From: JBFGFX01 sp965232455
GTDB lineage: Bacteria; Pseudomonadota; Gammaproteobacteria; Steroidobacterales; Woeseiaceae
NCBI GenBank assembly: GCA_965232455.1
Contig: OZ246981.1
Span: 5,580,001 to 5,644,000, forward strand
Length of the DNA: 64,000 nt
Direction: 5' to 3'
Shown: one piece after another, positions 44,454 to 51,424 of the stretch
Layout of the letters: each line of letters opens with the position of its first letter
How positions within the stretch are numbered: the stretch's first letter is position 1
Program-made: the position numbers and the translations under genes
Notes under the pieces: generated by a model
Told to the model about the DNA's origin: nothing
Seen by the model: only the letters and a program-made list of their open reading frames with translations
The model's database searches: none

Positions 44454-45365
44454 ATGAAGTTGATCGCCTTACTCGTCGGCTTGCTTGTTGAGCGGCTGGC
44501 CACCCAGCTTTTTCATCTGCGCCGGCTGCGCTGGCTGGATCGTATCATCGACGCCGGCTTTCGCCAGGTCGAGAGAGCTCGAAGCCTGCCGGCAATAATA
44601 CCGGTCCTGCTCCTCGCGGTGTTGCTCGTGTCGCCGGTGTTTCTGATCATGTTCGTGCTCGGCGACACCCTGTACGGTTTCGCCTATCTCGTTGTCGCGA
44701 TCATCGTGCTGTTTTTTTCGCTTGGACCAAAAGACATTGGCGAGCAGGTTGACGATTACTGCGAGGCGCTCGAAAGAGGCGACGACGAAGCGATCATGCA
44801 CGCAGCGAAAGCGCTGGTTGAGCGACACGTCGCCGACGATCCTGTGGAGCGTATACGTCAGGTCGAGGCGGCCGTGTGCGTGCAGGCCAACAACCGGCTT
44901 TTCGCCGTGGTTTTCTGGTTCGTTCTGCTGGGGCCCCTGGGCGCCTGGGCCTATCGAGTGACGGACCTGATCCGGCGCAGAGCCGTGTTCAACGACAATC
45001 GTGACGATGCCAACACCGAAGACGGGTCAGCGATCGTGAACGCCACCACGGCGCTGCATGCCTGGCTCGCCTGGATTCCGGCGCGACTGACGGCCCTGGG
45101 TTATGCGCTGGCAGGCAGTTTCGATAGTGCGATCGCGGCTTGGCGGTCGCCCGATGCGGCGCCGGCAGGCAGCCCGAGCGAGCAAAGCGAGCATCTACTC
45201 GCCAGGGTCGGTTTGGCGGCGCTGGCGCTGGCGCCCAACGGCGAGGAATCCGTCTCCGAGCGGGGCGTTCGCGGCGCGCGAGCCGCAAACGGCCTCGTGT
45301 TTCGATTGCTCGCTATTTGGGCCGTGGTGATCGCGGCGATGACCTTGTACGGTGCGTCCCTGTGA
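44454..45365 (+). CDS. ampE: AmpE family inner-membrane protein
   Basis: A 303-residue membrane protein from ATG 44454 with AAGGA at 44444-44448. Hydrophobic segments include IIPVLLLAVLLVSPVFLIMF, LYGFAYLVVAIIVLFF, and a C-terminal helix. Family motifs: FFSLGPKDIGEQVDDYCEAL, ANNRLFAVVFWFVLLGPLGA and WAYRVTDL. It has the fold shared with cobalamin-pathway CobD-like proteins and is coupled to ampD in many gammaproteobacteria. Function remains uncertain. Confidence 0.9.
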   Translation: MKLIALLVGLLVERLATQLFHLRRLRWLDRIIDAGFRQVERARSLPAIIPVLLLAVLLVSPVFLIMFVLGDTLYGFAYLVVAIIVLFFSLGPKDIGEQVDDYCEALERGDDEAIMHAAKALVERHVADDPVERIRQVEAAVCVQANNRLFAVVFWFVLLGPLGAWAYRVTDLIRRRAVFNDNRDDANTEDGSAIVNATTALHAWLAWIPARLTALGYALAGSFDSAIAAWRSPDAAPAGSPSEQSEHLLARVGLAALALAPNGEESVSERGVRGARAANGLVFRLLAIWAVVIAAMTLYGASL

Positions 45366-45382
45366 CGGTCCGGGGGCGCTGA

Positions 45383-45829
45383 ATGCGGTCAACGACGATA
45401 CGTCCGGCTACCGAAAACGACTGGCCGACAATCATCGAACAGCTCACCGGCGCCGGATTGCCGACCGCGGACGTTGACCGCAAGCTCATGACGGACTTTC
45501 TTGTCGCGGAGACGCCGCGGGGTGAGTGCGTCGCCGCGATCGGCTGTCAGCAATACGGCTCGCTCGGACTACTGCGATCGTTGGTCGTCGCCAGGCGCGC
45601 GCGCGGCGCCGGACTCGGCCGAAGGCTGGTTGCCCAGCTCGAACGGCGCGCGGCCGCTGCCGGCGTCTTGGAGCTGTGGCTGCTGACCATCGACGCCGAG
45701 CGATTTTTTGCCGGACTGGGCTATCGGGAGGCGGATCGCCAGGAGGTGCCGCCCGCGATTGGCGAAACGGCCGAATTCTCGACACTGTGCCCGGACAGCG
45801 CCCACCTGATGCGTAAATCTATCGGTTGA
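45383..45829 (+). CDS. GNAT-family N-acetyltransferase, ArsN2-like
   Basis: A 148-residue GNAT protein. The acetyl-CoA loop is ARRARGAGLGRRLV, preceded by GLLRSLVVA. The C-terminal half (WLLTIDAERFFAGLGYREAD and EFSTLCPDSAHLMRKSIG) matches ArsN2, an acetyltransferase linked to arsenic resistance. No other ars genes lie in the window, so the substrate assignment is only by resemblance. It may be cotranscribed with ampE (17-base gap). Confidence 0.8.
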   Translation: MRSTTIRPATENDWPTIIEQLTGAGLPTADVDRKLMTDFLVAETPRGECVAAIGCQQYGSLGLLRSLVVARRARGAGLGRRLVAQLERRAAAAGVLELWLLTIDAERFFAGLGYREADRQEVPPAIGETAEFSTLCPDSAHLMRKSIG

Positions 45830-45845
45830 GCCCTGCGTTGAGGCC

Positions 45846-46400
45846 CTACTCGGCGCGGGAGCGGTTCCAGAGGACTTCTTCACCGCTCTCGATTCGCGCT
45901 GCCTGCCGGGCGATGACGAACAGCAGGTCCGACAATCGATTGAGATAACGCAGGACTACTTCGCGCACGTCGGCTTCCCGAGCCAGGGCGAGGACTCTGC
46001 GCTCGGCCCTGCGAACAATCGTGCGGGCGAGGTGGCAGGCGGCCGCTGCCTGGCCGCCGCCCGGCAGTATGAAGTCTTTCAGCGCCGGCAGGTCGTCGTT
46101 GAATTCATCGAGCGACCGTTCGAGACGATCGACGTAACTCTGCAAAACGGCCTCATGGCCCGGGATGCAGAGTTCGCCGCCCAACTCGAAAAGATCGTGC
46201 TGCACATCGATGAGACACTGCGTGATGCGCTCGGGCAACACACCCACGGCCAGTATGACGCCGATAGCGCTGTTGGCCTCGTCAACCGTTCCGTACGCTT
46301 CGACGCGGGCGCTGTCTTTGTCGACGCGGCTGCCGTCACCGAGGCCGGTGGTACCGTCGTCGCCGGTCCGGGTGTAGATTTTGCTGAGGCGGTTACCCAT
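45846..46400 (-). CDS. Cob(I)yrinic acid a,c-diamide adenosyltransferase (PduO type)
   Basis: A 184-residue helical-bundle enzyme that transfers adenosyl from ATP to cob(I)alamin. N-terminal ATP motif KIYTRTGDDGTTGLGDGSRV, then VEAYGTVDEANSAIGVI, ILPGGGQAAAACHLARTIVR and a C-terminal YLNRLSDLLFVIAR. This PduO/MMAB type is unrelated to CobA. No cobalamin synthesis genes are adjacent, so it probably serves salvage. Confidence 0.93.
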   Translation of the reverse strand: MGNRLSKIYTRTGDDGTTGLGDGSRVDKDSARVEAYGTVDEANSAIGVILAVGVLPERITQCLIDVQHDLFELGGELCIPGHEAVLQSYVDRLERSLDEFNDDLPALKDFILPGGGQAAAACHLARTIVRRAERRVLALAREADVREVVLRYLNRLSDLLFVIARQAARIESGEEVLWNRSRAE

Positions 46401-46481
46401 CGTTTGTCGTCCAATCCAGTGTGTTCGAGCTTACCGTCGCGACGATAGGATCAGCTCGACAGAGTGTCAAGAACGGTGCTT

Positions 46482-46547
46482 GAACCTGTCGCGACCTGAA
46501 TCGCGGCCGCGACGCAAGGTGGTTACGACTCAGTTCGAGACAGGTTC
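46482..46547. repeat. Palindromic element, degenerate copy D
   Basis: A 66-bp imperfect palindrome: GAACCTGTCGCGACCTGAAT on the left and the inverse of GAACCTGTCTCGAACTGAGT on the right (about 19 of 22 terminal positions). TT flanks both sides (46480-46481, 46548-46549), consistent with a 2-bp target duplication. It lies between the cobalamin gene start and the next rightward gene. Confidence 0.7.
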
Positions 46548-46611
46548 TTGTTTCCGGAACGCGCAGCCGCCATAGTGGCGGCTTTTCCCGGAAGCGAACG
46601 TACCACCCGCC

Positions 46612-47397
46612 ATGACTGCCGAAAACCCCTCCACCGAGCTGCGCGTCGCCCTGGACGCGGCCGCAGCGGCGGCCGACATCAGCCGCGGCTATTTTCGCGA
46701 CAATCTGAAGGTGACGATGAAATCCGATCGTACGCCCGTCACGCAGGCGGACGTCGAGTGCGAGGAGGCAATCAGGCGAATCATCCTGGAGGCCTTTCCC
46801 GAGCACGGATTTTTCGGCGAGGAAACCGGTGTAACGCGAGACGACGCGGAATACCTCTGGTTGGTGGATCCGATCGACGGCACCAAGGGGTTCATTCGTC
46901 AATATCCGTTTTTCTCGACACAGATCGCTCTGATGCGCAACGGCGAACTCGTCCTGGGCGTATCGAGTGGCACCATGTTCGATGAGCTGGCCTGGGCGGA
47001 GCGTGGCAAAGGCGCCTGGTTGAACGGAGAGCGACTGGTGGTCAGCACGATCGGTCAACCCGACCGGAGTTCGATCTCGACGGGCAACCTCAAGTCCCTC
47101 GCCGCGTCGGAAGGATGGCCGGCCCTGGGCGACATCGTTGCCGCCGCCGACCGGATCCGCGGCTACGGTGATTTCTATCACTATCATTTGCTCGCGGCCG
47201 GCAGAATCGAGGCCGTCATCGAGTCCGACGTCAACGTCCTCGATGTTGCCGCGCTGTCGGTCATCGTGCAGGAAGCGGGAGGACGCTTCACGGATTTGAA
47301 CGGCAACCCGGTCGACCTGCAGACGCGTTCAGTACTCGCCGCCAATCCGCGCTTGCACGCAAAGTTGCTGGCCCGGCTGAACGGGTTCGTCGTCTGA
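46612..47397 (+). CDS. hisN: Inositol monophosphatase family enzyme, probable histidinol-phosphatase
   Basis: A 261-residue magnesium-dependent phosphatase. Metal ligands: FGEETG and LWLVDPIDGTKGF; further on, IRGYGDFYHYHLLAAGRIEA and the C-terminal aspartate in VNVLDVAALSVIVQEAGG. The family's WD pair is LD here. GDFYHY and overall length suit HisN-type histidinol-phosphatases, but other IMPase activities are possible. No histidine genes adjoin it. Confidence 0.8.
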   Translation: MTAENPSTELRVALDAAAAAADISRGYFRDNLKVTMKSDRTPVTQADVECEEAIRRIILEAFPEHGFFGEETGVTRDDAEYLWLVDPIDGTKGFIRQYPFFSTQIALMRNGELVLGVSSGTMFDELAWAERGKGAWLNGERLVVSTIGQPDRSSISTGNLKSLAASEGWPALGDIVAAADRIRGYGDFYHYHLLAAGRIEAVIESDVNVLDVAALSVIVQEAGGRFTDLNGNPVDLQTRSVLAANPRLHAKLLARLNGFVV

Positions 47398-47454
47398 CGG
47401 CCTCGCAGGCGGTGTCCGGGCCGGCCCGTGCCCGGCGGTCAACTGAACGCCGTC

Positions 47455-48231
47455 CTACCGGGACCGGCGCAGGCGGATTTCCTCGGCGGTTTTCTCACCG
47501 ATGACTGCGTACTTGAGGCTCTTGGGCATTACGGCTTCGGCTTCCGAAACGGCAATCCGTCCGCCCATGATTTCGGCCTTGCGCTGGGGAAGCAGCGGCT
47601 TTCGATCGGGCTCGGCGTAACCGTGCGGAAACAGCGGTACGCCGTCGGCGGGGTTGTACTTGTCGGTAGCGCCCAGCGTATGTAGAAATTCGTGCGCGAT
47701 AATCAGATTGTTGAAGCCCTTGTGACTGCGGCCGGCGTACGCGTTTACTATCCCGACCATCCCTTTCTGCAGTCCGACCGAATTCTCGAGCACAAAGTGC
47801 CCGGAGGGCGCGTGATAACGGACAAAAATGCGTACGTCGGGGTCCGGATTGTCCTGGGCGTCGGTCACCGAGGCCGCCCACCAGCGCATCTTGAGGCTCC
47901 ACCACAGGACGTCGAGTCGGCTGTCCCTTGCCTCCAGAGCGGGCGGCTGTTCGCCGATTTCCTCGCCCAGCCGGACGCGAACGGGTCGGTCGAGGGTGTG
48001 TCCGTACCTGCCGGTTTCACGGCTGACAAATTCTTCGATACCGGCGAACGTGTCAGCGTCGAGCCTGGAGATGTAGCGCGCGCTTTCCACGCTCTGGTCC
48101 GCGTTGATCGGGTAAACCTTGACGTACAGGCTGTTGTTCCAGTCGGTACTTCTGGCCTTCGTCAAATAGGCGCTCAGGGAGACGAACAGCAGGACGACGA
48201 GCAGGACGAAAATGCGAATTGCTTTGAACAT
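47455..48231 (-). CDS. Membrane-anchored putative zinc metallopeptidase
   Basis: A 258-residue protein beginning with an uncleaved-looking hydrophobic segment (AIRIFVLLVVLLFVSLSAYL). The rest is predicted outside the membrane. IIAHEFLHTLGATDKYNP carries a clean HExxH zinc motif, and downstream acidic residues could supply the third ligand. I do not recognise a named peptidase family. It might act on envelope proteins or peptides. It lies 105 bases downstream of the amidase, in the same direction. Confidence 0.65.
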   Translation of the reverse strand: MFKAIRIFVLLVVLLFVSLSAYLTKARSTDWNNSLYVKVYPINADQSVESARYISRLDADTFAGIEEFVSRETGRYGHTLDRPVRVRLGEEIGEQPPALEARDSRLDVLWWSLKMRWWAASVTDAQDNPDPDVRIFVRYHAPSGHFVLENSVGLQKGMVGIVNAYAGRSHKGFNNLIIAHEFLHTLGATDKYNPADGVPLFPHGYAEPDRKPLLPQRKAEIMGGRIAVSEAEAVMPKSLKYAVIGEKTAEEIRLRRSR

Positions 48232-48336
48232 TCGGCGGCCTCGATCGCGATGCGGTCTTGCGCTCCGATTAGGCCTGCGATTGAGGTATTCCGGTAGTAC
48301 CGAGGTCGCATTTTTGCCAGGGCGCGTTGACGGCCC

Positions 48337-49911
48337 CTAGGGAACCCCCGGCGGCGGCCGGCGCGCGGCGGTCGCCTGCTCGAAAGCATACGCAATCTCG
48401 ATGAGGTCCCGTTCGCTGAATGCCGCCCCGATGAACGAAACCCCGAAGGGGAGATCGAACACGTAGCCGGCGGGAACCGTGATACTGGCGTAACCGGAAA
48501 CGGCGGCTAACGATGAGCTGCTGATGCTGAAGTGATCGCCGTTGACGTGGTCGGTTTTCCATGCGGGTCCGTTCGTCGGTGCGATCAACGCGTCCAGGTC
48601 GTGTTCACTCAACGCACCGTCTATGGCGCTTTGCGCAACGCGTTTACTCGTCTCGAGCGCGTCTACGTAGTCCTGTTCGGTCAGGCCGCCCTTTTCAACG
48701 GCGAGTTCCATGTGCTCCTGGCCGAAAAACGGCATCACCGAATCCGCGTTTGCGATATTGAAATCCATGATGCCGCGTAGTGACTTGAGCGGCGCCCCGG
48801 ACTCTTCGAGGTAGGCGTTCAGGTCCGCTTTGAACTCGTAAAGCAGCACTTCGTACTCGGCCTCGCCCATGCCCTCCGTATCAGTCTCGACCGGATCGAC
48901 GATCTCCGCTCCGTGCTCGCGCAGCACGGCGATCGCCTTCTCGAATTCGGCTTCGATGTACGGGTTTTGTCCGGCGCCGTTATAGCTGCGCAGCACACCG
49001 ATCCGTTTGCCGCCCAGCGCGTCGGCGCTCAGGTTCGCCGCATAGTCCGGGACGTCGGCGGGGCGCGCCCGCGCGGCCGGATCGCCGGGGTCGCCAGCGC
49101 TCATGGCGTTCAACATGAGCGCCGCGTCGCGCACCGAGCGGGCCATCGGGCCGGCGGTGTCCTGACTGTGCGCAATCGGTATGATCCCGTCGCGGCTGAC
49201 CAGGCCCAGGCTGGGTTTGATGCCGACAATGCCGTTGATGCTCGCCGGGCAGACGACCGAACCGTCGGTCTCCGTTCCGACCGCGAGCACCGTCAGATTT
49301 GCCGCGACCGCGGCGCCGGAGCCGCTCGATGAACCGCAGGGATTTCGGGTCGGGTCGTAGGGGTTTTTGGTTTGTCCGCCAAGGCTGCTCCAGCCGCTGG
49401 AAGAGCGAGTTGAACGGAAGTTTGCCCACTCGCTCAAATTCGCTTTTCCCAGAATGACGGCGCCGGCATCGCGGAGCTGACGCACGATAAAGGCGTCGTC
49501 GGGGGCGCGGTGATCCGCCAAGGCGAGAGAGCCCGCCGATGTCGCCATCCGATCGCCGGTATCGATGTTCGCCTTGAGGACGACGGGTATCCCGTGCAGG
49601 AGCCCACGTGGACCCTGATCACGTCGTTCGACGTCCAGCGCGTCTGCGATGCTCCGCGCATCCGGGTTTACCTCGATGATCGACCGCAGTTCCGGGCCGC
49701 TCTGATCGATCATGTCGATGCGCTCGAGGTAATAGTCGACCAACTCCCGGGCGGTCAATTCATCGCTGTCCATCGCCGCCTGCAGCGCAGTGACGTCGAA
49801 ATCCGAATAGTCGCTTGATTCGGGCGGCTCCGGCGGTTCCGGTGTGCACGCGGTGGCGCCGATTATCAGGCACAGAAGGCCGAGGCCGGCCGGCAAGACT
49901 GAGCGAGTCAT
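48337..49911 (-). CDS. Amidase signature family lipoprotein
   Basis: A 524-residue protein with lipobox LIIGATAC (C22) and a proline-rich linker. The amidase domain has K113 in VVLKANIDTGD, the serine-rich loop NPCGSSSGSGAAVAA (about 191-203) with the cis-Ser, and the nucleophile S218 in VGTETDGSVVCPAS, so the Ser-cisSer-Lys triad is present. It would hydrolyse amides in the envelope. GatA is excluded by the signal peptide and lack of gatB/gatC. Substrate unknown. Confidence 0.88.
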   Translation of the reverse strand: MTRSVLPAGLGLLCLIIGATACTPEPPEPPESSDYSDFDVTALQAAMDSDELTARELVDYYLERIDMIDQSGPELRSIIEVNPDARSIADALDVERRDQGPRGLLHGIPVVLKANIDTGDRMATSAGSLALADHRAPDDAFIVRQLRDAGAVILGKANLSEWANFRSTRSSSGWSSLGGQTKNPYDPTRNPCGSSSGSGAAVAANLTVLAVGTETDGSVVCPASINGIVGIKPSLGLVSRDGIIPIAHSQDTAGPMARSVRDAALMLNAMSAGDPGDPAARARPADVPDYAANLSADALGGKRIGVLRSYNGAGQNPYIEAEFEKAIAVLREHGAEIVDPVETDTEGMGEAEYEVLLYEFKADLNAYLEESGAPLKSLRGIMDFNIANADSVMPFFGQEHMELAVEKGGLTEQDYVDALETSKRVAQSAIDGALSEHDLDALIAPTNGPAWKTDHVNGDHFSISSSSLAAVSGYASITVPAGYVFDLPFGVSFIGAAFSERDLIEIAYAFEQATAARRPPPGVP

Positions 49912-50005
49912 TTATTCCGTTCTCCGCGATTGGATGAGGTGAGGAGCCTACGGTGACCGTTGGCCCCGCGCAAGAAAGGCGACGGTTCCCGCACTCGCGC
50001 GGCGC

Positions 50006-50824
50006 TTATCCGGGCTTGCGGAAACGCAGAACAAACCGGTCCGTTTTGCCGCGAACGGCCGGGTCGGCCATGCTCTTTTCGAGGTCGTCCTGAGGGTTGC
50101 GAAGAACGTCGCTTCGCGCTTCGAGCGTGAATCCGGCGGCCTGCATCTGTTCGATGACGATTGCCGCATCGATCCGATGCGTCGTGCCGCCGGTCTCCGC
50201 CGGCGCGCCGGCGGGAGCGGAGTGATCCACCAGCCCGACTATGCCGCCCGGCTTCAGCGCCCGGTGAAGTTCGGCGAGTAAGTCCGGACCGTCTATGGCC
50301 GGCCAGCCGTTGTCCGGGTCCACGTAATAGATGTCGTGATACGTCAGAATCATCGTGACTGCGTCAAAACGATTCGCATCGAGCTGCAATTCGTTGTTCT
50401 CCGCCGTCAACCTCGACACGTTGGGCAGACGGTTGTCGGCATACCGTGCTTCTATCTCAGTGCGCGCAAAACCGAGATAGGCGGCATTGTTGTGCGCCGT
50501 GACGCTTCCTGCCGCGCCGACCACGTGCGACAGCAGTTCGCTGTAATAGCCGCCGCCGGAATACAGATCGAGCACCTGCATGCCGGGCGCGATGCCAAAG
50601 AATTCCAAAACGGCGGCCGGCCGGCGCCCGGCGTCGCGGGCTCGGTCGGTCTCACTTCGCGTGGGGTGAGCAAGCGCTTTTGCGAAGACGTCGCTGCCGA
50701 CGGCCGCGTCGTCGTTTGTCCGGGCTTCCGGAGACGGGGAACCGTTTTGGCGTTCGCCGTCCGGTGAAGAGGCGTTGCAGCCCGCGACAACCAGCAGTGC
50801 GGCAATACAGACGGTTGATTTCAT
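50006..50824 (-). CDS. Methyltransferase-fold lipoprotein
   Basis: A 272-residue protein from the ATG complement at 50822-50824. It starts with MKSTVCIAALLVVAGCNASS, a clear lipoprotein signal (lipobox VAGC). After a polar linker it has a class I methyltransferase domain: motif I GMQVLDLYSGGGYYSELLSH, FDAVTMILTYHDIYYVD, LHRALKPGGIVGLVDHS. SAM is cytoplasmic, so a methyltransferase exported to the periplasm is odd. Either the N-terminus is not a true lipoprotein signal or the domain has another role. Confidence 0.8.
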   Translation of the reverse strand: MKSTVCIAALLVVAGCNASSPDGERQNGSPSPEARTNDDAAVGSDVFAKALAHPTRSETDRARDAGRRPAAVLEFFGIAPGMQVLDLYSGGGYYSELLSHVVGAAGSVTAHNNAAYLGFARTEIEARYADNRLPNVSRLTAENNELQLDANRFDAVTMILTYHDIYYVDPDNGWPAIDGPDLLAELHRALKPGGIVGLVDHSAPAGAPAETGGTTHRIDAAIVIEQMQAAGFTLEARSDVLRNPQDDLEKSMADPAVRGKTDRFVLRFRKPG

Positions 50825-50930
50825 GAGCGTCTCCCCACGGTGTGTTGGCGAGTACCCTTGTACCGGATTTGGCGCCAACGCATGAGAACGATTTGATACT
50901 TCGAGGGTCACAGTGGCATGTCCGGGAACA

Positions 50931-50964
50931 AATAAAAAGCCCCGCGGCCAGGGGCGGCGGGGCT
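50931..50964 (-). terminator. Intrinsic terminator, leftward
   Basis: Read leftward: AGCCCCGC (50964-50957), an 11-base loop, GCGGGGCT (50945-50938), then a T-run opposite AATAAAAA at 50931-50938. It is strong and oriented to end the candidate RNA. Confidence 0.85.
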
Positions 50965-51139
50965 AATATCTCTTTTATTACAAAAGAGGTAACTGGGAGT
51001 TCGGTAACCAGATACAGACGTGTGGTTTTTTTTATTGGATCTGGATCTTATTATTATTTTTATTGTTCTTCTGGCGTCTAAATCCTGTGTGTATCCCTAA
51101 GTCGGTTACCTAATGTCCAGCTACACTTCGCTTGGGCAG
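50931..51139 (-). ncRNA. Candidate sigma-54-dependent small RNA with A-rich Hfq-type motifs
   Basis: A transcript from about 51139 to the terminator would be some 209 nt. Its centre, read leftward at 51072-51046, is AGAAGAACAATAAAAATAAT followed by more AAT repeats, which fit the ARN/AAnAAnAA motifs bound by Hfq (and Crc). A long-range stem may display this loop: GGTAACC (51003-51009) with GGTTACC (51104-51110) and GATACA (51011-51016) with TGTATC (51090-51095). A second hairpin CTCTTTT/AAAAGAG lies at about 50971-50989. The design recalls CrcZ, but the position and most of the sequence do not. Confidence 0.45.
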
Positions 51140-51149
51140 GTTCCTATAA

Positions 51150-51165
51150 AGCAAGTCCTGTGCCA
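51150..51165 (-). promoter_or_regulatory. Sigma-54 (RpoN) promoter
   Basis: Read leftward: TGGCACAGGACTTGCT, an exact fit to TGGCAC-N5-TTGCW with GG and GC ten bases apart. The start would be near 51139. TGCCA-GCC-TGGCA, a perfect inverted repeat at 51161-51173, overlaps the -24 element and could be a protein site. Confidence 0.6.
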
Positions 51166-51424
51166 GCCTGGCATAAGCGCCTATTTTTCAATCTATTAGG
51201 GAAAAACACCGTAGCGAAAACTGAGCATTCGACAGCATTTTGTAAATAAACCCGACAGCAATCCACGGATCTGCTCGAATAGTTATATAAAACAACCAAT
51301 TGGAATACAGTCTAAATGTTGATGTTTGCCATGCGGGCAATTGCGGGGCTTCGTTTTACCCTCGTCTTATGTTCACTGAACGCAATATTTGTCGTTGCCG
51401 GCCCTATTTTGACATTTTGTCAAA

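Larger units (their letters stand above)
50825..51424. other. 600-base intergenic region with candidate small RNA
   Basis: A gap without supported reading frames between the methyltransferase-fold and amidohydrolase-like genes, distinctly richer in A+T than its surroundings. It contains a leftward sigma-54 promoter (51150-51165), a candidate RNA (50931-51139) and a terminator (50931-50964). From 51174 to 51424 I see nothing firm except TTTGACA-TTTT-TGTCAAA-like symmetry at about 51408-51425, at the end of the amidohydrolase-like gene. Confidence 0.6.

Noticed and set aside
51001..51110. Long-range inverted repeats as mobile element ends
   Set aside because: Only 7 and 6 bases pair and there is no target duplication or gene inside; they fit better as an RNA stem between promoter and terminator.
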